DNA of 64,000 nt, from assembly GCF_963855985.1 (NCBI RefSeq), contig NC_087107.1:1550001-1614000 (forward strand). Direction: 5' to 3'. The notes beneath the pieces were generated by a model. The model saw nothing but the letters and a program-made list of their open reading frames with translations, was not told the origin of the DNA and made no database searches. Within the stretch, counting starts at the first letter, position 1. Each line of letters begins with the position of its first letter. The translations under genes and the position numbers were made by a program. Source of the stretch: Ostrinia nubilalis. Taxonomy: Eukaryota; Arthropoda; Insecta; Lepidoptera; Crambidae. Below, one piece after another: positions 22,843 to 34,500 of the stretch.

Positions 22843-24147
22843 TCAGAGTGGAGAAACAGGATCATTTGGAGATAGCTGCATTTCAGCTTGACCGCTGGTG
22901 CAGCCCTTGAAACGCATCTTTGCGTCATCACCTACTTCCACAGTCTTTTGACACAACATCAAAGTTATACACGACACAACCACCAACACTGTGGGTAGTA
23001 CTAGAGCTACCAGAAACTGGCGATACGTGGTTTCCAGATCAAATCTGGCTACAACAGTATCTGGACTGTTTTCCATGTAGAAGCAAGGGAATCTTGCTTT
23101 GGCATTATGGTCAGCGCCATCTCGACCGTAATCTTTGAGGAACTCTTTGCATTCATCAGCTAGAGTATTGACGCAGCCTTCCAGATTGATCATTAAGCGG
23201 CTGTCATTAGCCAATGTCAATTCTACTTCTGATGGAGCGATCATTCGATTCGGTGCTGCTCGTACGGTATACAAATACTGTAGGTACGTGAAATTGGTCA
23301 AATCTGTCAGCTCAGTTCTTGGCAACAAAGCAGCGTTTATGCAATCAACAGCCACAACACCCGACGTGCCATTATGCACAGCATGACAGGAAATCATTAG
23401 CACTTCTTCACCAGAATCGTTCCACACTATCACACCGCCTTCTTCTTGAGCTAGTTTTGCACATTTTGCGAGAAAAACCCTGTCACCACTGAGCACTATG
23501 ACGTTTTTGTTGCGGGTCGGGATGTCGACGCAGCGGCGATCGCAGTTGTACGGCGTTCGTATTTTTCTACAAGTTCCTCTGTTACACGAGAACAATCCAT
23601 GAACGTCTATACAAGTTATCTTCCCTCTTCTCCCAGAACATTTCAAGGGCGGATCTGTTTCTCTGAATGCGCATTCAAAAGCGTCTGTTATGTTGATGCA
23701 CTTTCCTTCTGTACAGTTGAACGTTCCTGTCAAATTTTTGCATTCATCTCGAATGCAGTGATACTTCCTGGCGTTTTCTTGGTCGATGCCGTAGCAAGTT
23801 TTGTTGGCTGCACTGCCGCATTCTGACAGGAGTAAAGACGTGCCGTTCTTTCTGACGTTGACATAGATTTGGATGCAGGCTCCCGATGTCTTGCTGAGGC
23901 ACCATTCTCCACACGATCCCCAGTCGCAGTTGTCTTTGTTGACGGCCCTTGTTGTGGTGCACATGATCGGTGTGGGGTCAATCCCGGAAGCGATGGCTCT
24001 TGTGTAAGGCATGTAAATAGCTACTGTTAGATAGACGATCGCGACAGCGCTGAGCACTGCTGTCATTTGGCAGACGCATATTGTCCCGCATATCTTTTGG
24101 TCTTGTGGTGGTATTATCAGGTCCTCCACGGGCGTCGGTTTCGGCAT
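22843..24147 (-). CDS. TipE/TEH-family subunit with cysteine-rich extracellular repeats
   Basis: Predicted 434-residue, two-pass membrane protein of the same family as its neighbour, in one coding exon. The start chosen is the first Met (24147; ACAACATGCC is a good Kozak context). The frame stays open about 200 nt further upstream without an ATG. Membrane segments lie near residues 20-46 and 386-409. The loop keeps family marks: NCDWGSCGEWC (73-83), NLEGCVN (331-337) and ARFPCFYMENSPDTVVARF (361-379). Between about residues 128 and 216 it carries an insert of repeated units of the form C-x-(N/D)-x-x-(G/A)-x-F-x-C with GxC partners (KNLTGTFNC, INITDAFEC, IDVHGLFSC, RKIRTPYNC), EGF-like in spacing. 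Several NxS/T sites are present. Which TEH paralogue it is cannot be fixed by eye. Confidence 0.85.
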   Translation of the reverse strand: MPKPTPVEDLIIPPQDQKICGTICVCQMTAVLSAVAIVYLTVAIYMPYTRAIASGIDPTPIMCTTTRAVNKDNCDWGSCGEWCLSKTSGACIQIYVNVRKNGTSLLLSECGSAANKTCYGIDQENARKYHCIRDECKNLTGTFNCTEGKCINITDAFECAFRETDPPLKCSGRRGKITCIDVHGLFSCNRGTCRKIRTPYNCDRRCVDIPTRNKNVIVLSGDRVFLAKCAKLAQEEGGVIVWNDSGEEVLMISCHAVHNGTSGVVAVDCINAALLPRTELTDLTNFTYLQYLYTVRAAPNRMIAPSEVELTLANDSRLMINLEGCVNTLADECKEFLKDYGRDGADHNAKARFPCFYMENSPDTVVARFDLETTYRQFLVALVLPTVLVVVSCITLMLCQKTVEVGDDAKMRFKGCTSGQAEMQLSPNDPVSPL

Positions 24148-25011
24148 GTTGTACCCTCGGTACCCCGGTCGCGTAGCCACTGGCTCGGGTGTAGCGGCGT
24201 GCGCCTGCGTGGCGCTGCAATCGATACGGCGCAGTGCGGGCAACCCCGCTTGTGCTATTTTTTTAATACACCCCGATGTCAACGTCCTGACGTCGAACAA
24301 TAATAACGGACCGTATGGAATGACATTAGAAATTAATTGTATGAGTTTGTTTAAACGATAATGCAGTTGACAATATTAATCACTTTAGACACTAGAATAA
24401 TTTTAAATTCTTGCTAGAATTGATATGAACACGACCTTTGTCGTGTGAAACAAGCGATAAATAATTCGGTTACTAATGCAGTATACACAAAAATTATCTC
24501 AGTGTATGTAATTGATAACAAACATTGAGCTGGACGAGAACTATAAATTACACCTACTGTACAGTCAACATTAACGTCAAATCATATTTGCTTACAACAA
24601 TGATTATAATATAAAAAAATATGGGGAACCACAAACCCTAAACAAAAGAAAATCTATTTCGTTTAAGCATTTTAGACTAGATTTTATTACCTTTATTTAT
24701 ATTTTAAATGTCAAAATTTTTTTCAAGGAGTTTAGTAAGCTAGTACATACTTGTTTTTACTTTTTTTATTATGTATTTTGTGCATGTCTCTCATTATGTT
24801 ATTATAATAAAAAATAAAGGACAATGCAACCGATTATTTCATACAAATAAAATTTTGACATGCCAAAACACATAAGTAAAAAAATTCAGTATTTTCCCTA
24901 TCTCCGCAAAAAATACGTTTATGAAAATACCTACCTATTCTAGACACGATACAATTAGACCATACATTTTAATTTATGCCGTACAGTGACGTATAAGGAC
25001 TAGTGACTTAC

Positions 25012-25240
25012 CGAAACAGATGTTTGTGTAACTTCCCAATTCTCACAATTATTAATAATCCAATCCTCAATAATAAAACCAATGTATATTCCGTGAACTG
25101 TACCAAATTTTTGGTCCAATATTTGGTGTATTTTCACAGTTTTTGTTGATTTATCTGTCGTGTATGCGTTTTGTGGGTTTTGGACAACTATTCTGAAGTT
25201 GGCAACGATTGGGCATGCGCAATGCGGACTTGTGCAGACG
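25012..25240 (-). promoter_or_regulatory. Candidate noncoding first exon and promoter, proximal
   Basis: A strong minus-strand donor TTCG|GTAAGTCAC ends an exon at 25012. About 200 bp upstream is GCATGCGC (25213-25220), close to the NRF-1/Ewg recognition core. The intervening sequence would be a leader. It points toward the TEH genes (24147 and 22047), whose coding exons both need upstream leaders. Transcription is inferred, not seen. Confidence 0.4.
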
Positions 25241-25249
25241 AGAGTCCAT

Positions 25250-26000
25250 CAAACTATATTTTTTTTGTTTTAAAATCGCCTTTATTACAACTGCATAAGA
25301 TAACAAGGTGTCAAGCTTGATATGCAGTTGTCTGTGCCACTGTGAAGTTGTCTTGGATAGGTTTAGTTTACCGCAACATTATGGACAAACTATGAATCTT
25401 ACAGAACGCCTAAGTATTTCTCATTAGAGGGAAAGAGAGAGTTATTGTGGCAATTTGAAATTATTAGGGTTTATGGACTCTCCCGAGCAAAAAAAATATT
25501 GTCATGAAGCTTACTATGAACTTATTCTAACTACTTATTTACGAGTATGTTATACAGTCCGATAACAAGTTGTTAAAATTGAATGTAATTTATTAAATAA
25601 TGATATCTACTGAAAGTATGAGACAGTCACAACTTGAAAATTCTTAGCACCTGAAAGTTTTCTGACAATGGCACATCAAACTCAACATTGTTCTACGTAT
25701 TATGCAGATATTATAGCTTCTACTTATTTTGCAACAATAAATGTGTCGTGGACTGTACCATTTTTTTTACATTATTATGTTTTTGTAAAACGCAATTTAT
25801 TATTTTAAACTTTGGACATTGATAAGAAGACCGCTACTTTACGCAAAATATGTTTTATTTTTAATAACGACAGCGTGCGCTGGGCAAGTTAAAACTTTTT
25901 TCGTGGAAAAGTACAATTTTGATTTATGACAGTCTTCAATGCGATTAAATTACTAATTTAAATTAACAGATAATTTCTACTTTAAAATATCAAAACTGCT
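25250..26000. other. AT-rich intronic or intergenic sequence
   Basis: Nothing recognised between the two candidate first exons. Confidence 0.4.
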
Positions 26001-26003
26001 TAC

Positions 26004-26170
26004 CTTTAAGTCTCCTCGGTCTTTCGTCCATTTTACTTCACATTTCTTCTGCTCTTTCAAGTTTGCTCACTTTGTTTATGTTTACATTAACACGTTCGAG
26101 CCTACGTTCAGTGCAGACTCGTTTAAACGGTGCCAGGTTAACCCCGTGACAGCGCATGCGCGGTTTGGTG
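26004..26170 (-). promoter_or_regulatory. Candidate first exon and promoter, distal
   Basis: A second minus-strand donor, CTTAAAG|GTAAGC, ends an exon at 26004. That exon has an ATG at 26031 reading MDERPRRLK up to the junction. Upstream is the palindrome GCGCATGCGC (26152-26161), an NRF-1/Ewg-type site. The ATG would enter the next exon in phase 1. No good acceptor in the 24.1-24.4 kb region clearly preserves that frame, so this may be a leader exon or belong to another transcript. Confidence 0.35.
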
Positions 26171-26470
26171 CCAGTTTATGTCATATTTACTATGTTTGCA
26201 GCGTTTTCATCGACGTTTGCAGATGTATTGCAGTGGTTTATGAATTGTAAAGAAATAAAACGAATGAAAAAATGGTGAATAATTAAGAATCTCATGAGAA
26301 TTTCTGGACTCTCCGCAATGGCAGAGTCGTATACCTACGGCTTTGATTTACAAATTAACTGTTTTTTATAACGATATTTTTTTAAATCACACTACTAAAT
26401 TAATAAACAGTGGGTATTTATGCAGAATTTGTAATATAATCATCAGGTAACATATTAGTATCAATAAATA

Positions 26471-28101
26471 CAGTGTGAGTCACGTTAAAGTGTACATATG
26501 AAAATAGATGAAACAAGACCTATTTTTATCGACAAAAAATAGGTCAAAAAATTTTTGAGATTTTTTTAAAAATTTTTATAGATTTTTTTTCTTCCAATTA
26601 CTTATTGTAAAGAAAACGTAATAACTTTTAAACTAAGCGGTATATCCTGATAAAATAAAAACAGTAATAATGCTAAATAACAGGCAATAAAACAATACAT
26701 CAAATACACAAAAAATGCCAACAAATAATAAAAAATTATACTTTTTGAAAAAAATCTGCTTAAAAATTCGTATTTTTTTGGTTATTTGATAAATTTCTCC
26801 AAAAAATGCCCCTATAACAAATGGTTTTTATTACTTTTTATTATTCTCTATCGTATTACTTTTGTAAAACTAAAAATCGCATGTCTCTATCCCTATCACA
26901 ACATTTGCTATGATCGTTTGAACAAAGGCCTGCCACCACATTTTTCTCCGCTACAGGTAGAGACAATTTTAATTTTAACTAAAATGTTTATTATACTTCG
27001 AAATCTTTTGTTTTTATTTGAAATCTAACTTGTCTTTATCAAAATTACAAATCTAGAGTCACTTTCAGTTTCGTTGTTAACGAAGCGTTGAATGGCGCGC
27101 CCGTAGATGCTTAGTTCAAACGATCATTGCAAACGTTGTGATAGGGATAGAGACATACGATTTTTCGTTTTACAAAAGTAATACGATAGAGAATAATAAA
27201 AAGTAATAAAAACCACATGTTATAGGGGCATTTTTTGGAGAAAAGACAATGCCGGAAATTGGCGTCTTTTTTTTTTCGCGCGGCCATCGACCAAACTTTG
27301 TTTTTTGATTACAAAATAGTGTAATAAACCAAACTTACTATGACATGTATACCTCTAAACTCAGTCTGAACTGAGTTACGAGCATTAGAAGTTTGATGAT
27401 TTTCATACTAGATTTGCTTTTTTCGCGCAAAGTTTTGTAAGAAATTGCAACAAAATAGTGAGATTGTATGTGTAAACAAACAATACCATCCATTAAAGGC
27501 TCCAGACATCAGTATGGAGCAGAATCAGCGCAATAAAAAAATAGCGCAATATTTTGTTGCATTTTCTTACAAAACTTGCGCACAAAAAGCAAATCTAGTA
27601 TGAAAATCATCAAACTTCTAATACTCGTAACTCAGTTCAGACTGAGTTTAGAGGTATACATGCCATAGTAAGTTTGGTTTATTACACTATTTTGTAATCA
27701 AAAAACAAAGTTTGGTCGATGGCCGCGCGAAAAAAAAAAGACGCCACTTTCCATACAAAATCTGGCATTGCCATTTATCAAATAACCAAAAAAATATGAA
27801 TTTTTAAGCAGATTTTTTTCAAAAAGTATCATTTTTTATTATTTGTTGGCATTTTCTGGGTATTTCATGTATTTTTTTAGTATCGCCTGTGATTTAGCAT
27901 TATTACTGTTTTTCTTTTATCAGGATATACCGCTTAGTTTAAAAGTTATTACGTTTTCTTTACAACAAGTAATTGGAAGAAAAAAAAATCAATAAAAATT
28001 AAAAAAAAAATCTCAAAAAATTTTTTGACTTCTTTTTTATCGATAAAAATAGGTCTAGTTTCATATATTTTCATATGTACACTTTAACGTGACTCACACT
28101 G
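26471..28101. mobile_element. TA-flanked palindromic element with two nested hairpin elements
   Basis: Outer arms: 26471-26794 starts CAGTGTGAGTCACGTTAAAG, and 27773-28101 is its reverse complement, giving about 325-bp inverted repeats. TA lies on both sides (26469-26470 and 28102-28103), the Tc1/mariner-type target duplication. Without the middle, the arms would abut as a 650-bp near-perfect palindrome. The middle holds two more inverted repeats side by side. One has arms 26795-26924 and 27114-27242 (TTCTCCAAAAAATGCCCC start). The other has arms about 27248-27455 and 27545-27768 (AATGCC ends). No transposase is visible. Short open frames here are by-products of the hairpins. Confidence 0.85.
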
Positions 28102-28610
28102 TATACTCTAAAATCTCCATTTTCTTGTTGTAATTTAGGTAGGTACATAATACGGTTATTAAGTAAGTTAAGTACGGCAAACGTAGGTACATAATACCCA
28201 TTTTTTACTTTCGAACATAATATTATTAAAAAACTAACATAAAAATAGTCAAAAAGGAGTAAAAACTACACTAAAAAGTATCATAAAAAAGGGTTTACTC
28301 GTGGACAATGACAGATGACTGTTCCAACATCACCCCTTTTGCCCAGTAACATCGACCCACGCGCATCCAATCGTTACTAAAGTGCCATCTTCCTTGCATC
28401 TTTATGGCTTGATCAATCGTGATGAGGCGCACGGCACCGGAACGCCAAGGTCGGGAACTGGTTTGAAGGGACACAAACTAGAGTTTTATTGAGAGGGATT
28501 TAATGTAGTGAATTCAATTACGTGGGAAGATTGTCATAGGTACCTACGTGACTCTTTGTACAGTGTAATTCTTGTGTAGGTATTGCATGAGTCATTAAGC
28601 AGCAAATCTA

Positions 28611-28930
28611 GATAGAATAGAATAGAATAGAAAAGGTTTATTGACACAGTAAAAAAAGACACAATACAAAAGAACAACAAAAACACAAAATATGTAGGCT
28701 ATTAAAACAAGTGGTGAGAAAAAACTGTGCCAATAGGCACCCGCTCAGCATTTATCGTGACATGCTCAAAAGGGCAAGTCACGAAGCTGGTCTTCCGCGG
28801 ACGCCCTTGCTTATTGCGCAACCCTTGGAGAAGACACCGTCTAAAAATAATGTAACCGTAAATTATAATTAGTGAAAGTTCGATGTCTCTCCAAGGGGCA
28901 CGCAACGCAGGGTTGTGTGTATAATTCGGT
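28611..28930 (-). mobile_element. 3' end of a LINE related to the one at 60.6-62.9 kb
   Basis: On the minus strand the element ends in an AATAAA-containing tail and (TTCTA)n, seen as (TAGAA)n at 28612-28635. Words CGCTCAGCAT and CACGAAGCTGGTCTTCCGCGGAC parallel CACTCAGCAT and CACGACGCTGGTCTTCCGTG at 60676-60740. Only the 3' untranslated part and perhaps the last codons remain. Confidence 0.55.
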
Positions 28931-29735
28931 TACAGTACGCATCAAGAATAAAAAAAAATACATGTAACTTATCAAAACAACACAAGAGAAGATCAGATCT
29001 TTCCATTTATGTCGACCATTTTATTTCCTATATTTCTCTCTATCTAACATCTCTGAATAAATTACGTTAGTTTAAGATTTTGGTATTTATTGTCTTGCTC
29101 AAACTTACATTGTTTTGGTGAGAAAGACGAAAAGTAAATAAGATCGTCACATGAAGATTTGTAAACACAGATCAGAAAAGTAAGTCTAAAAATAACTTAA
29201 AAATCGTTATTGTCTATCAATATAAAAACATTTTGTATCAGTATTTTTTACGTGTGTAATTATTTATTTGGAGTGTCTTACCCCTCTAGTAAAAATATAA
29301 TGTGCACACATTATAAATAGGATGTACCTAAACTTGGTCGTTTTTTTTTCATAAACTGCTGTATCTTTCCATTGAATTGGTAGGTATATACATATAAAAA
29401 TCGCAGAGGCCGTCCGGGTCAACGGACAACAATAAATCAATGATCGGAGCTGCCCGCTCATTGTGCTCTGCAATTTAGCTATTAGACCTGCGCGCGCGCA
29501 CACGGGGGCTTATTTTTAACCGATTTAAAACAAATAGGTTCTCAATTCGAATAGACGTCTATTTTACATTTCGTGTCTAAAATGTATATGACCTGATCCC
29601 GCGTATATGAGGTCAAATTTTTATCATTACATTTTGGTCATTATGACAAGGATGTCATAATGTCAAAGAAGGTGGACTTCTTTGAATAGTCGGTTGAATT
29701 TTTAGAAAGATCGTCTCTATACATAAATTATTTTG
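28931..29735. other. Intergenic spacer, nothing recognised
   Basis: AT-rich. A short GC-richer patch at 29400-29510 has no recognisable feature. Confidence 0.5.
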
Positions 29736-29737
29736 TC

Positions 29738-29830
29738 AACATCATTGCCCATAAGGTGGACAAACGATCTATAAGTTAGGTAAAGGTTGCAGGAAGGCAC
29801 TGGATGAAGCCATTGGACTTATATTCACGT
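29738..29830 (+). repeat. RTE LINE fragment
   Basis: AAGGTGGACAAACGATCTATAA, GGTTGCAGGAAGGCACTGGATG and the following bases parallel the coding 3' end of the RTE elements (R-W-T-D-D ... R-x-W), in plus orientation and degenerate. Confidence 0.5.
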
Positions 29831-30401
29831 TTGGGAATATAAAGTTAGGTTTAGTGAGATACTAAAATTTGTAAGTAGGCATTCAGTGAAAACATGGCTA
29901 TTTTTTACTACTATCTTTATGACGAAATACCTTTAAGTTTTATTTGACCTAGGTACTTCATCTTATGACCTATTCAATAAGATGTGTTTGAGAAAAAATT
30001 AACGTATACAAATACAGAAACATGTGAACAATTTTTTAATATTTATTCACTTTTGATTTTTGTTCGTTTACTTAGGTATGAATGCAAAATAACCCATCTC
30101 CAGTTTTACTGCCCTAATAAAATAGCAAAACTAGATACTCAGTATTAATACTCAATAAACGAGTCCAGGACTGGGACTGGTTTCGCATCATTAATAATAA
30201 AAATACAATTACAACAATTATAGTAAATATCGAGTAGTGTGCGCCGAAGACATCAGTTGAGATGTGACACAGGCTAATCCCAGATCATTCCAGACCGGCC
30301 TGTATTGGGCAGGGGTGCGCAACATTTTGTCAGATAATAATATTCTATACAGAACTTTATTTAAGGTCTTAACTATTCATCATATCATCATTGACTTATT
30401 T

Positions 30402-30500
30402 ACGCCGGTATTTACATACGATAATTTTTGAATAGAGTTCTGTGATTGGTTCGTGTGTCACGCGCAATGTGAGACCTCATAGTTTGTGTAACGCCCGTAG
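30402..30500. mobile_element. MITE copy (ACGCCCGTATTCACAAAC family), internally deleted
   Basis: Left end ACGCCGGTATTTACATACG, interior CTCTGTGATTGGTTCGTGTG, right end TTTGTGTAACGCCCGTAG. It is shorter than the 140-150 bp copies. Confidence 0.6.
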
Positions 30501-31020
30501 CGTTTACCAGAGGCAAGTGGAAGATTTGGTCTAAACTCCTCGTGCTGGTCAAATGGATTTAGAGAAAAATAATCTACATCACATACCTACTCGTACAATT
30601 TTTCTAGTAGCCAACCAGTTCCTATGGATTAGTTAGGAAATTGAGTGAACCCTTAAGAATAAAAGTAGAATTTTGTGTAGCCATTTCTTAGCCATGACCT
30701 ATAAATCTAACGTTACCTACTTCTCGCCTCGACACTCGCGAGATATTCATGGTCTCAAAAATATTGTTTTCTACTATAACGTAATCTTATGAGTAGTATA
30801 AAACATGTACCTATATCTCTTAGAAAAATATTGATTCAACAACTTACTACATCCCCTTTTTCGTCTGATTAATTTCGTTGCGGGTCCAATGACAGTTTAA
30901 CTTTCCCCCGGGACAAATTTAATCTTCTCTGATTGGGTCTTTATTGGCGGTCAAGCTGTAGATCCTAGCTACACAGGAGTTGCAGCGGTGGGAAAGAGAG
31001 GTGGAAATAGTCCCGTTACT
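30498..31020 (+). repeat. Dispersed repeat, copy 1
   Basis: The left phrase ACCAGAGGCAAGTGGAAGAT and the right block from CTGATTAATTTCGTTGCGGG to GAGGTGGAAATAGTCCCGT match, with changes, 63376-63785. It includes ATTGGCGGTCAAGCTGTA in both copies. No coding was recognised. It lies about 500 bp upstream of the first OBP promoter. Confidence 0.65.
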
Positions 31021-31514
31021 ACTTTTTGTTCGTCTGCAAAACTTCAAGATACAGTCTGTCTTTAAACAAAAAATCTTTAATATAGGTCAAATTGTCTAGA
31101 CATCCAATTATTTATGAAAAGGTCACAGACAGAGCTCGTATAAATAATTAATATGAATATCGCTCAAGGAAATATGAATATTACCGTGAAGTTATAATAA
31201 CAATAGTTTTATGCTAAATTATACTAATTAGTAATTATTCAAACTTCTAACTCTAAATACCGTATTATTATTCAACTACACATAAGAATATTCATAATAA
31301 TTATAGTATGTTGGCTCTTTTCAGGACGCATACACGTCACAAATATCTTGCTCTACCACTTTGAGACAATATATCGACTGGTACTGACAAGAAATGCGAT
31401 CACCCGTTTTTTTTAATTAAAAATTAAAAAATATTCCATTTTAATTTTGAATAAACAATTCACCACCCCTGAACGTCCTGCGTAAACGGATCGACTCCTG
31501 CGCACGCCCCGGGC

Positions 31515-31521
31515 TATATAA
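31515..31521 (+). promoter_or_regulatory. TATA box of the first OBP gene
   Basis: TATATAA in a GC-rich core promoter. A start site about 30 bp downstream would be near GCATCATTCC (31545-31552), which leaves a leader of only about 10 nt before the ATG at 31557. Confidence 0.7.
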
Positions 31522-31556
31522 AGCTGCGTCTGCCCACGGGTACGCATCATTCCACC

Positions 31557-34500
31557 ATGAAGACCTTAGTCGTGCTCGTTGTCTGCTTCGTTGTGGCCCA
31601 GGTGAGTTTTATCACTATCAATATAGCCATCTGTTCTGCCCTTTATAGACTTTTGCGTTGGTTTTTTGTCTGCTATAGAGTTACTCGTAAAAATCATTGG
31701 TGTTTATCAAGATAGGATAAGGGATAGGTCTTCCCTTTACAGCCTTTTGGGTTAATCTTTATGTTTGCAATAAAGTTATAATTAAAAATTTTGCTGAGCA
31801 TCGGTTCTGTGGGCATTTAAACAGGTTCATTGTAAAGAATATTCACATTAATAGTGTCCCTTGCCAGGTGTTTTGTTTGTATTTTAATTTGCTATAATAC
31901 TCATACCTAGAATTTAAATTTTTGAACCTTAGAACTCACTGAAAAGCAATTAACCCTAGAGTGAGCTCGTCTTTTTTCGTAACGCCAGTGGGCTTGTGGG
32001 GAGCATTTTGCCGCTCCTTTGTACAGCAATTATGTTTCGGCAATATAGACTTCACATAGGTGTGTGCAGTGCAATGTTCATATTTTATGTTCAGAAATAG
32101 ACTTCCTATGTCTGAAATGATGATGATGATGAAGTAAATAAAATCTTAAATAATGTCACAAGATCTGTTATTTTTTTATTTTTCCATATAATCACGTGAT
32201 ACTTTTAAATTCTTTGATTTAAATATTTTTTTAGCCTTTACAATAAATAAAAAAATAAATACACTACAAAGTAAGGTCTAATTTATGAGACAAATTTTTA
32301 CTTACATGAGTGGGCGTACGGTGAGAAAATTGCCGCGTGGCGTAACCTGACGGTAAGAAACTCATCCTCAAAAGGCCATTCATGCACTGATTGTTGATGC
32401 AATTGTTTAATGATAAATGTAAATGTTATTTTTTATGTTTTTGCAACGCCTTCACTGGGTGTCTCATGTGCAAAATTATGCTCTACCAACCCTTACCCAT
32501 GTGAGATGCAATAAATAATTTGAATTTAATGACGTTAAGCTTTTCAGAATGAGTTAGGAACGAACGCAGGGGCAGCTACCAAAAGCTCACACTTAGAGGG
32601 CAATTTATTGCTTTACGAATTATTAACACTTTTTTGCAAAGGGCGGCAAAATGCTCATAGCGCGCGCACTCTAGGGCTAACCTACTTACTACTACTACCT
32701 AATCAGCCACTCTACTTTTACAAAATAAAGTAATTAATTACAGAACTAACACAAAATTACTGTCGCTAGCTCGATTATTAATTTCATTGATTGTAATTGC
32801 GGATTAATACCACCAGAACTTAAATGTCCGGAGCTCATTTTAACCTAAACTTGAAATAAAATAAATTGAATTTAAATGTAACTTGACATTATTATTTTAT
32901 TCAGTCCTTCACCGATGAGCAAAAGGAGAAGCTGAAGAAGCACAAGTCAGAATGTCTGTCGGAGACGAAGGTGGAAGAGGCGTTGGTGAACAAGGTGAAG
33001 ACTGGTGATTACAAGGTACGACAATATTACAGACGCGCACATTTTCTGTAACTGTAAGTCTAGGCGCTGTGGTCTAGTAGTAAGACCACCTGCTTCAGAC
33101 GCAGAGGTCCCGGGTTCGATTCCCAGTGGGGGCAGATTTTTCTGTTCGGTTTGGTAGGTGATAGGGCTTGTTCTAAGTCCGCCTGGCAAGCTACCACCAT
33201 CTTACCTAAGTCTGTCGCAATAACAACAATGTTAACAGCATTATTGTGTTCCGGCAGTTAGAGGTAAGATAGCCAGTTCCTCCGTGGTTGAGGATTCCGG
33301 GTGAAGCTCGCTTCCACCTTAGGCCTGATCATTACTTACCATTAGGTGAGATACAGGCCAAGAGCTTCCTCGTTGTGCATAAAAAAAAGACCATCGTTTT
33401 TTTGTTGGCCGATAGTTGGGCCCGATTTTAATTTGTATGAAGAATCACCCAAATCAAATCGGTGTAATGTGCGCACTTCCATACATGCCCATACTGATCA
33501 ACTGCCCGACTAAACTATGGGCCGACGAATTGATGGTCTGCGCATAGGCTAAAAACCTGTTTCTATAATATTAGTCTCTGTTCGCGTATGATAGAGTGTA
33601 CTTATGCTTGCGGCTTACACAGTTTTCGTATAGGTACTGCTTTAATTCCTTCTATAACGATAGAAATTGAAACGTAAGAAAATACATTTAGGTAAGTAAC
33701 TCTTTAATGGTGGTTGGATTCAGGCCACTGCCAATCGGCCAATTTGGAGATTACTGGGGGATGCCTGTGGCTGATATGATGATGATGAACACTGTTTGTT
33801 GCAGACCGAAAACGATGCCCTGAAGAAGTACGCCCTCTGCATGATGATCAAGTCGGAGCTGATGACCAAGGAGGGCAAGTTCAAGAAGGACGTCGCTCTG
33901 GCTAAAGTTCCTAACCCAGGTATGTATTTATCTAATACTTTAAGGGCTCGTTCCTACGGCAATCCAGTTTTGCATGATGCATTAAAGCAGGATCTCGCAA
34001 AACTTGACTGTTGTGTGAAAACACATTATGTGTGTTTGAAATTCGAATTACAAGTTCGAAGGGATCGGGACGTCTCCATACGTTGGCCTCAACGTTGGTC
34101 ACACGGCACTCGTCCAATGTGTGGAATTAGAAAATAGCTTGTTCCAAAGTGCCAATAGCTTTGTATTAATGTAATTTCACTACCCTGTAAAGCATTTGGT
34201 CCACTACATTCGATACGAATACGATTCGACATCAGAGCTTGATGATGATACAACTCTAAATCTTAGTAGCATAAGGCTCAATATCTTTGAACATACTTTG
34301 AATATGATCATGATACGATAATGATTGTCATATTGTGGCTCGTAATCGATGCAAAGCACAATCGCCATTTTTATCCTGTTAGATAAACAATTTAACAGTT
34401 GAATGTTGCAGACATGATCTTTTTTTCACTTCGTTATCAAGGAAAAAACAAGCAAAATAGGTACCTATTTTAAAGTAAATTATTATGAACCCAAAAATGT

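Noticed and set aside
24148..24300. Coding start of the second TEH gene at 24300
   Set aside because: That codon is TTG and no ATG occurs before 24147. The extra open stretch may be leader, though a spliced coding upstream exon cannot be fully excluded.
26786..27028. 80-codon plus-strand open frame
   Set aside because: Lies inside the hairpin element B, is AT-rich, and has no domain.
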